A DNA stretch of 64,000 bases, taken from JAOUEA01 sp963734685 (GTDB taxonomy: Bacteria; Actinomycetota; UBA4738; HRBIN12). Position 1 is the stretch's first letter. Each line of letters begins with the position of its first letter. Shown here piece after piece: positions 8,685 through 18,810 of the stretch. Where the stretch lies: positions 372,001 to 436,000 of the forward strand of contig CAVTIC010000007.1 of the NCBI GenBank assembly GCA_963734685.1. Reading direction: 5' to 3'. The notes under the pieces are model-generated. The model did no database searches, was not told the origin of the DNA, and saw only the letters and a list, made by a program, of their open reading frames with translations. The translations under genes and the position numbers were made by a program.

Positions 8685-11183
8685 ATGGAAGGCACACCCG
8701 TGGGCGAGCCCATCGCGCGCCTCCGGGGGGAGCTGGCCGCGCTCGACCGCGCTTACTCAGCCGGACACCATGGACTCTGGTCGGCGACGCGTCGGGCCGA
8801 GATGTTCGATGTGGCGTTGCTCACGTTGTTCGGAGCGGCCGATCCACCTCCGGGCCTTGGCCTCGCGGCCCTCGGAGGATACGGACGACGTCAGCAGCTC
8901 CCCCGGTCTGACGTCGACCTCTTGATCGTGCACGACGGCGAGCGGCCGGACGACGTCGCGGTGCTCACCGACCGTCTCCTCTACCCATTGTGGGACGCCG
9001 GGTTCGAGGTCGGCCACGCGGTGCGCACCCCACGTGAGTGCGAGCAGATCGCGCGGGAGCGCCTCGATGCATTCACGTCGATGCTCGACCTCCGGCCGAT
9101 CGCGGGTGACATCGCCCTCGCCGGCGAGGCGGCCGACCGTGTCCGCGACCTCGCCGGCGCGGACATCCCCGGGTTCGTCGGCTCGTTGCGACACGACGCC
9201 GACCTCCGTGCCGAGCGCTTCGGCGTGACCGCCCATCTGCTCGAACCGGATCTGAAGAACGGTGCGGGCGGGTTGCGAGACGTGCACGCCGTCCGGTGGG
9301 TGACCGGTGTGGCGGGTGAAGCCCTGCTGCGAACGGCCGAGCGTGAGGAGCTCGCCGCCGCTGAGGAGTTCCTGACGCGGGTCCGAAGCGCCCTGCAGTT
9401 CGAGACGGCCAGACGCATGGACCGACTCCCGCTCGAGCTGCAACCGCCGATCGCCCGCGCGATGGGGTTCGCCGATGAACCCCGGTTGATCGCCGAGGAC
9501 GCCCTGATGCGCGGGGTGTTCGAGCACGCCCGGGCCATCCGCTGGATCGCCGAGAACGTGCTGGCCCGTGCCTCCTCGGGCACCGCGATGCCGGCCGAGG
9601 CTCCCGTGCCCTTCCACGGCATCGACGATGCGATGGTCGCCCTCGCCGCGGTCGCCGAACAGGGTGAGCGTCCCGATGCCCGTGTGCTCGATTCGATCGA
9701 GGTCACCCCGGTCGCAGAGCCGATCGGGTGGTCCGCCCTGACCCGCGAGGCGTTCATGCGCATCCTGCGGTCAGGTGAGGCGGGCGTCGCCGCGCTGGAC
9801 GCGCTCGACCGGCTCGGCTTGCTGTCGCGACTCCTCCCGGCCTGGGCGGCCGTGCGGTGCCGCCCCCAGCGCGACCCGTATCACCGCTTCACGGTCGATA
9901 TCCACCTCACGAGCGCGCTCGCCGAGATGAACCGCCTGCTCTCGACGACCGATGCCGACGACCCGTTCACGGCCGGCGCGCTCTCGCAGGTGCCGGACCG
10001 CGACGGGCTCCTGCTGGGCGCGCTGTTGCACGACATCGGCAAGACGGGCGAGGGCAGCCACGTGCCGGCGGGGGCGCGCATCGCGAGGGAGACGCTGGAT
10101 CGCATGGGGGTGTCGCGGCCCACGCTCGAACTCGCGGCCTTCATGGTCGAAGAGCACCTCCTGCTGCCCGACACGGCGACCCGCCGTGACCTCACCGACG
10201 AGAACCTGATCCTCGATGTGGCCGCGCGCATCCGGTCGCCGGAGCGCCTCGCCGCGCTCACCTTGCTCGCCCGGGCCGATGCTGCCGCCACCGGACCGGC
10301 CGCCTGGACCCCGTGGCGTCAGACCTTGCTGCGCGAGCTCGTCACGCGGGTGCAGCACGTGTTCGAGCGGGGGGACATGGGCGCCGAGCTCGCTCGAGAG
10401 CTCACATCCAGGGTCGATTCCGTCCGGGATCTGCTCGAAGGCGAGCCCGACGACGCGGTGGAACGCTTCGTGCTCCGCATGCCGCGAGGCTACTTCCTCG
10501 CCGTCGACCCGCACCGGATCGCTTCCCACTACCCGACGATCGCACCCGAGATCGGTTCGTTCGAGGTGCGGTCGGCGGCGTGGCCGGGGCCCGACGCGGG
10601 CTCCTACGAGCTGCTCGTCGTCGCCGCGGATCGCCCGGGGCTGCTGTCGTGGATCGCGGGAGCCGTCGCCCTCGCCGGCCTGTCGATCCACACGGCCCAA
10701 GTCTTCACGACCGACGACGGGGTCGCCGTTGACCTCTTCGAGGTCGAGGGCGTCTTCGAGGCCGAGGTCGGGGAGGCCCGATGGCGCGAGTTCCGGGGGG
10801 TGCTTCGCAAGGCCGTCGAAGGCCGGCTCTCGCTCGACCACCGCGTCGCCGAGAAGCGCGCCCGGTACCCGGCGTCTCGCTCGAGCGCACCGGTGACCGT
10901 GGCGGTCGACAACGAAGCCTCCGACTACTCCACCGTGATCGAGGTCGGCGCGCCGGACCGCATCGGGTTGCTGTACGACATCACGAGCGCCCTGGCGGAA
11001 CTGAAGCTCGACGTGCACCTGGCCAAGGTCGCCACCTACACGGGTCGGGTGATCGACTCCTTCTACGTTCGTGATGCGCTGGGTCGCAAGGTCGCCGGCG
11101 CGGTTCAGGTCGACGAGATCGAGGCAACCGTCCGAGGAAGGCTGCAGTCGATGGCTGGACCGGAAGCTCGGAAGGCGGACTGA
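8685..11183 (+). CDS. glnD: PII nucleotidyltransferase/hydrolase GlnD
   Basis: 832 residues. Bifunctional enzyme that attaches UMP or AMP to PII under nitrogen starvation and removes it when glutamine is plentiful. The nucleotidyltransferase motif is ALGGYGRR followed by SDVDLLIVHD (about 65-85). The HD phosphohydrolase motif is LLHDIGKTGEGSH (about 445-458). Two C-terminal ACT domains start near 645 (YELLVVAADRPGLLSWI) and 755 (STVIEVGAPDRIGLLYDI). ATG at 8685 or GTG at 8700 are both possible starts. Operon with glnB. Confidence 0.93.
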   Translation: MEGTPVGEPIARLRGELAALDRAYSAGHHGLWSATRRAEMFDVALLTLFGAADPPPGLGLAALGGYGRRQQLPRSDVDLLIVHDGERPDDVAVLTDRLLYPLWDAGFEVGHAVRTPRECEQIARERLDAFTSMLDLRPIAGDIALAGEAADRVRDLAGADIPGFVGSLRHDADLRAERFGVTAHLLEPDLKNGAGGLRDVHAVRWVTGVAGEALLRTAEREELAAAEEFLTRVRSALQFETARRMDRLPLELQPPIARAMGFADEPRLIAEDALMRGVFEHARAIRWIAENVLARASSGTAMPAEAPVPFHGIDDAMVALAAVAEQGERPDARVLDSIEVTPVAEPIGWSALTREAFMRILRSGEAGVAALDALDRLGLLSRLLPAWAAVRCRPQRDPYHRFTVDIHLTSALAEMNRLLSTTDADDPFTAGALSQVPDRDGLLLGALLHDIGKTGEGSHVPAGARIARETLDRMGVSRPTLELAAFMVEEHLLLPDTATRRDLTDENLILDVAARIRSPERLAALTLLARADAAATGPAAWTPWRQTLLRELVTRVQHVFERGDMGAELARELTSRVDSVRDLLEGEPDDAVERFVLRMPRGYFLAVDPHRIASHYPTIAPEIGSFEVRSAAWPGPDAGSYELLVVAADRPGLLSWIAGAVALAGLSIHTAQVFTTDDGVAVDLFEVEGVFEAEVGEARWREFRGVLRKAVEGRLSLDHRVAEKRARYPASRSSAPVTVAVDNEASDYSTVIEVGAPDRIGLLYDITSALAELKLDVHLAKVATYTGRVIDSFYVRDALGRKVAGAVQVDEIEATVRGRLQSMAGPEARKAD

Positions 11184-11197
11184 CGACTCCCTCGGAC

Positions 11198-12103
11198 GTG
11201 TCGGCGGCTGGTCTCCGGGCGCTCGTCGACCGCGTGATCGGTCGCGGTGTCACGATCCGACGTGCGGCCGAGGGATCGTCGACCCAGGTGTTCCGGCTCG
11301 ATCACGACGGGGAGGTGATGTACCTGCGGGTCGCCGAGGAGGCCGGTGGATCGATGGCGGTCGAGGCCGCGGTCCATGACCATCTGAGAGCGGCCGGGCT
11401 GCGGCTCCCCGAAGTGGTGGCTCTCGATGAGGGGCATGAGGTCGGACGCTCGGTGATGATCGTCCGCGAGGTTCCCGGGACCGCGATCCTCTCGCCGGCG
11501 GTCGCCGAAGTCGAACCGATACTCCGAGCGGCCGGGCGCGACCTCGCGCGACTCAACGAGGTACCGGTCGAGGGATACGGGTGGATCCGCCGTGACACGG
11601 ACGCGTGGCCGCTCCGTGGTGAGGACACCACCTATCGAGCGTTCGTGGAACACGCGCCCTCGATCCGCCGGATCGAGCCACTGCTCGGGTCGGCGGAGCG
11701 CGCCGCGTTCGAGGAGCTCCTCGACGAGGCCCGTGTCGACGATCCGCATCCGCGGTTGGTCCACGGCGACTTCGACCGAACCCACATCTACCAGCGCGAC
11801 GGCGTCTACTCGGGGATGATCGATCTGGGTGAGATCCGTGGGGCCGAGTGGTGGTACGACCTGGCGTACTTCCACCTGCAGGACGCCGCTCGGCCGCTCC
11901 TCCCGCCCCTCGTGGCGGGCTACGCGGAGATCACCCCGCTCCCGAGCGACCTGCCGATCCGCCTCCGGAGATCGGCGGTCATGATCGCGGCCACGCAACT
12001 CGCGCGATGGCTCGATCGGGACGGTTCTGCGGCCCTCGAGGGGCGCGAGGCGCGCCGATGGGTCGTCAGGCTCCGCGAGCTCCTCGCTTCGCGACCGGGG
12101 TGA
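11198..12103 (+). CDS. Aminoglycoside phosphotransferase-like kinase (APH family)
   Basis: 301 residues with the APH kinase fold. The catalytic loop reads LVHGDFDRTH and the metal-binding motif reads MIDLGEIRG; the glycine-rich start is AAEGSSTQVFRL. The usual Asn of HGDxxxxN is replaced by His. Members phosphorylate small molecules such as antibiotics, choline or sugars; the substrate here is unknown. It follows glnD by 14 bases and may be the third gene of that operon. Confidence 0.75.
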   Translation: MSAAGLRALVDRVIGRGVTIRRAAEGSSTQVFRLDHDGEVMYLRVAEEAGGSMAVEAAVHDHLRAAGLRLPEVVALDEGHEVGRSVMIVREVPGTAILSPAVAEVEPILRAAGRDLARLNEVPVEGYGWIRRDTDAWPLRGEDTTYRAFVEHAPSIRRIEPLLGSAERAAFEELLDEARVDDPHPRLVHGDFDRTHIYQRDGVYSGMIDLGEIRGAEWWYDLAYFHLQDAARPLLPPLVAGYAEITPLPSDLPIRLRRSAVMIAATQLARWLDRDGSAALEGREARRWVVRLRELLASRPG

Positions 12104-12132
12104 CGGAGACGCCGCCCTCCGACACGATCGGG

Positions 12133-12633
12133 TCACTCTGCCGACTGCTCGGCCATCTCGAACGTGTCGAGGCTCTCCTCGAGGTCGTGGCGGATGGCCG
12201 CCTCGAGCTCACGGTCGAGCGCGGGCAAGCAGATCTCCTCCTCCTTGGTCATGTGCAGGTCGACCAGCATCTCCAGGCCATGCAAGGTGCGGACGAGCGT
12301 GCGTCGCTCGCTCGGCGCGAGCCCGCCCTGCGAGAGCGTGTCCTCGGCGAGTGCCACCTCACGTTCCAAGCCTGCGATCGCCCGGTGGTCCATCGCCAAG
12401 AGATCCACGCTCATCTGCCCTTCCTCGCGGGCGAGCGCCGGGTACAGCACGCGGTCCTCCACGGCCATGTGCCGGAGCATGCCGTGCGCCAGCAGCCCAT
12501 GGAGATGCGCGAGCTCGTGCCGCAGCGACGCTTCGTCGAGCGCCGCTGATTCGGCCGTGGCCCGACACGCCGATGCGATCTTGCCTCGGAGCGCCGCATG
12601 CGCCTCCAGGAACGATGCCCATGGTTGCGACAT
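12133..12633 (-). CDS. Hemerythrin-like HHE domain protein
   Basis: 166 residues forming a four-helix HHE domain, which binds a di-iron centre and senses oxygen or redox state. Likely iron ligands are in HAALRGKI, LRHELAHLHGLL, MAVEDRVLYPAL, MDHRAIAG and DLHMTKEEEICLP. ATG at 12633 is preceded by a strong ribosome site (AAGGAGG). Convergent with the APH kinase gene. Single gene; partner unknown. Confidence 0.85.
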   Translation of the reverse strand: MSQPWASFLEAHAALRGKIASACRATAESAALDEASLRHELAHLHGLLAHGMLRHMAVEDRVLYPALAREEGQMSVDLLAMDHRAIAGLEREVALAEDTLSQGGLAPSERRTLVRTLHGLEMLVDLHMTKEEEICLPALDRELEAAIRHDLEESLDTFEMAEQSAE

Positions 12634-12741
12634 GGCTTCCTCCTTCATCGTCCAACGGGCCTGCCGCGGCCGCGTCACCGGGGCTGCGCGGACCCTCCCA
12701 GTCCCACCGTAGGAGTGGCCACTCCCCTGCGACCCGGGCAT

Positions 12742-12957
12742 GGACCCCTCGCACGCGGGCCGTTCGCCCTGGCCGTGAGGGCCCGGGTGATCTCCCCATC
12801 CGGGTGGAGCTGACCCGGTTCGGCCTCGGAGGTCTCGCAGGTCGGTGTTGCTTAGAACGTCGCTCGATCCTCCATCCGGCAGCGTCGGTGACGGAGCGCG
12901 TCCTGAGCGTGGAGACTCCGAGATGCATCGGCGCGTATCGGTCCCGAGGGACGTCGA
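12742..12957. other. Gene-free stretch at the left edge of the cyclase island
   Basis: About 215 bases upstream of the hemerythrin gene. I see no gene, hairpin or repeat in it. It marks the switch from the conserved operons to the cyclase island. Confidence 0.4.
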
Positions 12958-13172
12958 TCACGCGCTCACCGCACGGTAGAGGTGCCAGCGGTCGGGGACA
13001 CCCTTGAGTTCGTGCTCGCCGGCGTCCTCGAAGGTCAGATCGGATCCGGCGGTGAGATCCTTCACCGTCTGTGATACGAGCACCTCGGACGGACCCGCGT
13101 GGGCCATGACGCGAGCGCCGATCGAGACGGACAGACCGCTGCACTTGCCCTCCACCACCTCGCACTCGCCGG
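12958..13172 (-). pseudogene. C-terminal remnant of a hydrolase-cyclase (HC) gene, tail 1
   Basis: About 71 codons encode only the end of a class III cyclase domain (GECEVVEGKCSGLSVSIGAR ... FEDAGEHELKGVPDRWHLYR) and stop normally. Upstream sequence on this strand does not continue the gene. The fragment matches the ends of the HC genes at 16.4, 19.1 and 25.0 kb closely, so it is a truncated member of the same family left at the island border. Confidence 0.75.
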
Positions 13173-13261
13173 CTTGTCGGGGAGGACTGATCCGTCGAGC
13201 GGCGTCCTCCTGCACGTATGAACGAGACTGCGGCGAGGTGCGGCGGCCACGCGGCCAGGGA

Positions 13262-13267
13262 TAGCAT
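13262..13267 (+). promoter_or_regulatory. -10 box of the first BIG cyclase gene (leaderless)
   Basis: TAGCAT is 6 bases before the GTG start. The same TAGCATCGGCACGTG arrangement is conserved in front of the second BIG gene at 21132-21146, which supports both the promoter and the start codon. Confidence 0.5.
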
Positions 13268-13273
13268 CGGCAC

Positions 13274-16200
13274 GTGCTCATCTGCCCTTCTTGCGGCACC
13301 GAGAACCCCGACGCGCAGAAGTTCTGTGGGGAGTGTGGGGCGGGACTCTCGGCACCGAACGAAGCCCGTCGCCGGTTGGTCACGGTTCTCTGCTGCGATC
13401 TCGTCGGTTCGACGGAGCTCGGGGAGCGGCTCGACGCCGAGATGCTTCGGAAGGTGCTCGACCGGTACTTCGATGCCATGCGGGACGCCATCCGGCGGCA
13501 CGGCGGGACGGTCGAGAAGTTCATCGGGGACGCCGTACTGGGCACCTTCGGGGTGCCGGAAGCTCATGAGGACGACACGCTTCGCGCCGTGCGGGCTGCG
13601 CTCGAGATGCGAGAGGCCGCCGCCGAGCTCGACCGAGAGATCGACGATCCCGAGGTCCGGATCGTGGTCCGGATCGCGATCGACTGCGGGGAGTCGTTCG
13701 CCGACGAGGCTGCCGCTACGCAAGGGAGGATCGTCGGGGACGTATTCAACACGGCCGCTCGCCTGGAGTCGGCGGCGGAACCGGGGGACGTGTTGGTCTC
13801 CGCGGCGGCCGAGCGGATGCTCCGCGGGCGCGTCGATCTGGTGGCGCTGGATGCGATCGAGGTGAAAGGCAAGGCAGCGCAGGTCCAGGCCCACAAGGTG
13901 CTAGCCGTTCGTTCGGTGGTGGCCAGGATCGACACGCCGCTGGTAGGGCGCGACCGACAGCTGAGGATGCTCGAAGAGGCGCTCGAGGACGCGATCGATA
14001 ACCGCGCGTGCGTGCTCGTCACCGTCTTAGCCCCGCCCGGTGTGGGCAAGTCCCGCCTCGCGACCACGTTCGCGGACGCGGTCGGCGAACGGGCGACGGT
14101 CCTGGTCGGCCAGACTCCCTCGTACGGCGTCGGCGTCACCTTCGCGCCGCTCGTCGAGCTCCTCTCACAGGCCGCTGGACGACCTGGTGGCGACGCCGAC
14201 GAGGTCGCGGCGGCGCTGCGAGAGCGGGTGGCTTCCGAACCCGACGGACCGGCCGTGAGCGATCGCATCGCCCAGGTCCTCGGGGTCGGCGCGGCGCTCG
14301 CGTCCGACGCTTCCTGGGCGGTCAGACGCCTGCTCGAAGTCGTCGCTGCCGAGCGGCCGCTCGTGGTGGTGCTCGAGGATGTGCATTGGGCCGAGCCGCC
14401 GATGCTCGACCTCGCCGATGCCGTCATCGAGCGCGTTCACGGGTCCATGGTGTTCCTCTGTCTCGCGCGTCCCGAACTGCTCGAGCAGCGTCCTCACTGG
14501 GCGGCCGGCAAGCCCCGAACGCTCACCACCACCCTTCCTCCGCTCTCGCCGGCGGAGTCCAGGCAGGTCGCGGAGATCCTGCTCGGGGCGGGGGCGCCCA
14601 CGGCCGTCGTCGACCGGGTGTGCGAGACCGCAGAGGGGAACCCGCTGTACCTGGAACAGCTCACCGCGATGCTCGCGGATCGCGGGCTCCTCGTCGACGG
14701 TCGTTGGGTGGGAGCGGACGACGCGGACGTTGAGATCCCCGAGACGCTGCAAGCGTTGCTCGCCTCGAGGCTCGATCGCCTCGATCCGGCATCCCGCCTC
14801 GTCCTGGAGCGTGCGGCGGTCGAGGGACGCAGATTCCGGATCGCGGCGGTCCGCGCGCTCGCGCCTGACCTCGGTCCGGAACACCTCGAGCCCGCGATCG
14901 CCGCGCTCGATCGAAAGGGTCTCGTGCAGCCGGAGGACGAGGCCGGCGGTCGGTGGCGCTTCGCCCACGCGCTCGTGCTCGACGCCGCCTACCGGGGCCT
15001 CTCGAAGGAGCTGCGGGCGGATCTGCACGAGCGGCTCGCCGACTGGATGATGGAGGAGGACGCCGACCAGGCCGACGTCGACGAATCGGTCGCGCGCCAC
15101 CTCGAACGTGCGCTCCACCTGCGCGAGGAGCTCGGCGCGCGAGATGAACGATCAGCCACCCTGTCGGAGCGCGCCGGCGAGCTGTTCGCCGACGCGGGGT
15201 CGCGGGCGTTCGCGGCGCTCGACTACATCACGTCCCGCGATCTCCTCGGCCGGGCCGCGGTCCTCCTTCCCGAGCGGTCCCCTCGCCGCATGGAGATCCT
15301 CCCGAGCCTTGGGGCCGCGCTCGCGGATTCGGGCCGTGCGGAGGAGAGCGATGCGCTCCTCACGGAGGCTCTGGGCCAGGCGCATGCGACGGGATCGGAG
15401 CGCGATGCGCTTCGCGCGTCCGTGCAACTCCTGGCCAACCGGATCTACCGATCAACGGATGAAGCGGAGATCGAGACCGCGTCCCAAGCAGACGCGACGC
15501 GCCTTCGACGTGTTCGAGACCTCGGGTGACGAGGTGGGCATGGCCGAGGCGGCGATCGGGTTGGGCAACCTCGCGTACGTGCGAGCGCACTGCGACGAGG
15601 CGCAGCGGTGGGCGACGGAAGCGATGTTCCGAGCGCTCGCGGCCGGTCGTCCGAGGGAGGCGACCCAGGCCGCCGGCGACCTGGTCGGGATGGCGTTCGT
15701 AGGGCCTGTCCCGTTCACCCGGTTCGCTGCGGATGCCGAGGAACTGTTCACCGCTCGCGACCCCATCTCGGATAGCCCCGGACATGCCTTGATGGCGGCG
15801 GCTTCGCTCGCCGCGGGCGACGACGCCGGGTTCCGTGAGCACGAGGAGCGGTGGCGCGACGTCGTCGACCGCCACGGGCTGGCATGGCTCGCCGCGGCGC
15901 ACGGGATGGAGATCGCCTTCGTCGAGCTGTGGGCGGGCCGAGCGGCCGCCGCTGAGCGGCGGCTCCGGGAGGCGCAGCAGTTCTTCGCCCAGATCGGCAA
16001 CGTTTGGTACCTGAGCGTCGCCGACGAGTACCTGTGCGAAGCGGTCTACGCGCAGGACCGACCCCGTGAGTTCCTCCGTCTCGCAGACGCGTTCGCCGCC
16101 TCCTCGCTCATGACCGACCGTCACAACCTGGTCAAGCGTCAGGCGGTGCTGGCGCGGGCCCATCTGCTCCGTGGGTCCGCGGTCGAGGCGGAGGCCTCGG

Positions 16201-16388
16201 CGAGACGCGCGCTCAAGCTCCTCGAGCCAACGGACCTCATCCCCGACAGGGTGGACGCGCTGCTCGTGCTCGCGGACGCGCTGGACGAGCGGGGGATGGG
16301 GGATGAGGCGGCAACGGCCCGTCTCGAGGCCATCGCGAAGGCCCGAGCCAAGGGGAACATGGCGGCGGTCGCGCGACTCGAGCGCTGA
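13274..16388 (+). CDS. BIG1: zinc-ribbon / class III adenylate cyclase / ATPase / TPR protein (one frameshift)
   Basis: About 1,038 residues if one frame change near 15500 is read through. Order: zinc ribbon (CPSCGTENPDAQKFCGECG, 4-22); cyclase domain (about 34-215) with both metal aspartates (LCCDLVGST, EKFIGDAVLG), the adenine-selecting Lys and Asp (K of EKFIGD, D of GDVFN) and the transition-state Asn/Arg (VFNTAARL); AAA_16-type ATPase with Walker A APPGVGKS and Walker B LVVVLEDVHW; then TPR-like helices. This is the layout of soluble adenylyl cyclases, so it should make cAMP under ATPase/TPR control. The frame changes by an apparent extra C in the CGCCTTC run just before FDVFETSGDE. Confidence 0.82.
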
Positions 16389-16424
16389 ACCCCGCAAGGG
16401 GTCGTGCCCCCATGTCGTCGAAGG

Positions 16425-17189
16425 TCAGATCACCACCCGGTAGAGGCGCCAGCGGTCGGGAACCCCTTTCAGCTCGTGCTCTCCGGCGTCCTCGAAGGTG
16501 AGACCGGATCCGGCCACGAGGTCTTTGACCGTCTGTGAGATCAACACCTGGGAGGGACCGGCCTTCGCGGCAACCCGCGCCCCGATCGACACCGTGAGGC
16601 CGCTGATCTCGCCGTCGATCAGTTCGCACTCGCCGGTGTGCACGCCCGCACGGATCTCGATGCCAAGATCGATGACGCGATGCGCGACTTCCATCGCACA
16701 GTGGATCGCTCGCGCGGGTCCGTTGAAGGTCGCGTAGAAGCCATCGCCGGCGGTGGAGGACTCGAGACCGCGCCATCGTTCGAGGGCATCGCGGACGATC
16801 GCATGATGCTGTTCGATCAACCCCTTGTACCGTCGGTCTCCTAGCTCAGCTTGCTTCTGCGTAGATCCGACGACGTCTGTGAACAGGACCGTCGACAAGA
16901 CGGTGTCCAGCTCGGGCGCGGCGGGAGAGATGCCAACGAACTCTCGGATGGCGTCGAGCACCGCGGGCTGCTCGTCGACCTTCAGCTCGTCCGCTCCCGG
17001 GAACAGTCGGATCTGCGGTCGACGTACGAGCGTGGCGAGGTACTCGAGCGCCTCGCGGTCGTTCTCGCGAGCCAGCAGGAGCACGGGGGCTGCGATCGAC
17101 GGCATGGCGCCCCGGACGTCCGTTTCGTTGTAGATCCGGTCCATCTCGACGGCAACGTCGGGCGTACCGGTCTGTCGGCTGAGGTTAAC
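16425..17189 (-). pseudogene. HC2, 3' part: hydrolase-cyclase cut by the IS256-type element
   Basis: Encodes the last part of an alpha/beta-hydrolase domain (from about PDVAVEMDRIYNETDVRG) and a complete class III cyclase domain (LFTDVVGSTQ, TAGDGFYATF, GLTVSIGARVAA), ending VPDRWRLYRVVI. The N-terminal hydrolase half is missing because the reading frame runs into the left inverted repeat of the insertion sequence at 17190. Its first 20 or so codons survive on the other side at 18563-18630. The architecture is that of mycobacterial Rv1900c (LipJ). Probably non-functional. Confidence 0.8.
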
Positions 17190-18562
17190 GTCCCGAGAAG
17201 TGGTGGACTTTCGAGGTGGACTTCCGGGGTGGAAATCCCCGTGACGTAGATGGCCACCGCCATCCTCATGACAGTCGAGGTCAAGAGGAGGGACGATGGC
17301 CACCCCCAGGATGGACATCACGTCGTTCGTCGGCAAGCTGCTGGAAGAGAACGACGTCGATCTGCTGCGTGAGGGCGTGAAGGTGCTCGCCCAGGCCGTG
17401 ATGGAGACCGAGGTCTCGTCTCAGATCGGGGCGGCTCCCTACGAGCGGAGCTCCGAGCGTGTTGCCTACCGCAACGGCTACCGCACCAGGCGCTGGGACA
17501 CCCGCTCGGGCACGATCGAGCTGAAGATCCCCAAGGTGAGCGCCGGCGCCTACTTCCCGAGCCTGCTCGAGCCCCGTCGGCGAGCGGAGAAGGCCCTGCA
17601 CGCGGTCGTCGTCGAGGCCTACGTCAAGGGCGTGTCCACCCGCAAGGTCGACGACCTGGTCCGAGCCCTCGGGATCGACGGCATCTCCCGCTCCGAGGTC
17701 TCCAGGATCTGCAAGGTCCTCGACACCGAGGTCAAGACCTTCCTGCAGCGCCCGATCGACGACGAGCACCCCTACGTCTGGCTCGACGCGACGTTCCACA
17801 AGGTCCGTCAGGCGGGACGGGTCACCTCGGTCGCCACCGTGGTCGCGATCGGGGTCAACGACCAAGGGCAGCGCACGATCCTGGGTGCGGCGACAGGCCA
17901 GAGCGAGGACCACCAGTTCTGGACCTCGTTCCTTCGTTCGTTGATCAAGCGGGGCCTGAAGGGCGTTCGGCTGGTGATCTCCGATGCCCACGAGGGCCTG
18001 CGTCAGGCGATCGCGAAGATCCTGGCCGGTGCCACCTGGCAGCGGTGCCGGGTCCATTTCATGCGCAACCTGCTCTCGACCGTGCCCAAAGGCGCCCAGG
18101 ACACGGTGGCAGCGGTCGTTCGCTCGATCTTCTCCGCACCTGATCACGCGAGCGCGATGACCCAGCTGCATGACGTGGCCCGGATGCTCGAGCCGAAGTT
18201 CCCCCAAGCCGCCGAGCTGCTGGAGGACGCGGCCGAAGACGTGCTCGCCCACATGCACTTCCCCCGCGAGCATCGCCGGCGGCTGCATTCGACCAACCCG
18301 ATCGAGCGCCTGCACAAGGAGGTCAAACGCCGCACAAGGGTGATCGGGATCTTCCCGACGCTGGACTCGTTGATGCGCATGGTCGGGACGCTGCTGGCCG
18401 AGCAAGACGACGAATGGCAGGTGGCCGATCGCCGCTACTTCAGCGTCGGCTCGATGGCCAAGGTCGACGAGCTCGAGGGAGGTGAGGACCCGAAGGAGCT
18501 ACTCGCTGCGATCGCGTGAGGACCGAGGATGGCGGTGACGGATTTCAACCACTTGACGGGAC
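17190..18562. mobile_element. IS256-family insertion sequence
   Basis: About 1,373 bp. Imperfect terminal inverted repeats can be read by eye: GTCCCGAGAAGTGGTGGACT starting at 17190 on the left, and on the complementary strand GTCCCGTCAAGTGGTTGAAA starting at 18562 on the right. One transposase gene lies between. No 8-9 bp target duplication is visible, and the interrupted gene has lost about 450 bp, so the insertion was followed by, or came with, a flanking deletion. Confidence 0.85.
17296..18519 (+). CDS. IS256-family (mutator-type) transposase
   Basis: 407 residues, full length for the family. DDE catalytic residues are in VWLDATFHKV (first Asp), LVISDAHEGL (second Asp) and HSTNPIERLHKE (Glu). 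The RNGYRTR motif near the N-terminus and the CxxH-like WQRCRVHFMRN are typical. No frame change, so the element may still be active. It sits inside the HC2 gene, transcribed against it. Confidence 0.95.
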   Translation: MATPRMDITSFVGKLLEENDVDLLREGVKVLAQAVMETEVSSQIGAAPYERSSERVAYRNGYRTRRWDTRSGTIELKIPKVSAGAYFPSLLEPRRRAEKALHAVVVEAYVKGVSTRKVDDLVRALGIDGISRSEVSRICKVLDTEVKTFLQRPIDDEHPYVWLDATFHKVRQAGRVTSVATVVAIGVNDQGQRTILGAATGQSEDHQFWTSFLRSLIKRGLKGVRLVISDAHEGLRQAIAKILAGATWQRCRVHFMRNLLSTVPKGAQDTVAAVVRSIFSAPDHASAMTQLHDVARMLEPKFPQAAELLEDAAEDVLAHMHFPREHRRRLHSTNPIERLHKEVKRRTRVIGIFPTLDSLMRMVGTLLAEQDDEWQVADRRYFSVGSMAKVDELEGGEDPKELLAAIA

Positions 18563-18630
18563 ACGACCGTCTGATAGGCGATGTAGGCGTCGTCGGGGGT
18601 CTTCGCGTACTTGGTCTGAGGGGTTTCCAT
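18563..18630 (-). pseudogene. HC2, 5' part: start of the interrupted hydrolase-cyclase gene
   Basis: From ATG at 18630 the minus strand reads METPQTKYAKTPDDAYIAYQ and then TVV before entering the right inverted repeat of the insertion sequence. This is the usual first strand of the hydrolase domain in these fusions (compare VRYVQVPDGTYIAYLTVGDG in HC4). Together with 16425-17189 it shows one gene split by the element, with about 150 internal residues lost. Confidence 0.7.
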
Positions 18631-18689
18631 GAAGGTCAGCGCACGTCGCCGTTCCACGCGAACTCGATCGTCGGCTTCCGGCTCATGAG

Positions 18690-18765
18690 CCCACCACCCG
18701 GTCGAGGTCCCTGCGTCGGGAGACGCCTGCGAGATCGCGGTCGCGAGGGCGTCGCATGGCCGGGT
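18690..18765 (-). pseudogene. Decayed cyclase tail upstream of HC2
   Basis: The plus-strand text CACCACCCGGTCGAGG and the bases after it follow the signature found at the 3' end of every HC gene here (CACCACCCGGTAGAGG), with scattered changes. It lies directly upstream of the HC2 start, just as a better preserved tail lies upstream of HC4 at 26325-26380. Confidence 0.45.
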
Positions 18766-18810
18766 TCTTCACCTCGCCAGTCTCGTTCGCGCTAGACGCC
18801 AGGCGCAAGT

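Noticed and set aside
13215..13226. GAACGAGACTGC shared with the far-left flank of copies A and D
   Set aside because: Only 12 bases, opposite context, no extension on either side; it can be chance.
15490..15535. Programmed ribosomal frameshift in BIG1
   Set aside because: No slippery heptamer and no clear downstream structure, and the same kind of single-base change recurs in unrelated genes across the window.
17170..18580. Target-site duplication of the IS256-type element
   Set aside because: The 8-9 bases outside the two inverted repeats do not match on either side.
18529..18795. An 88-codon plus-strand gene after the transposase
   Set aside because: It spans the right inverted repeat and the antisense of the HC2 start; nothing in it resembles a protein family.
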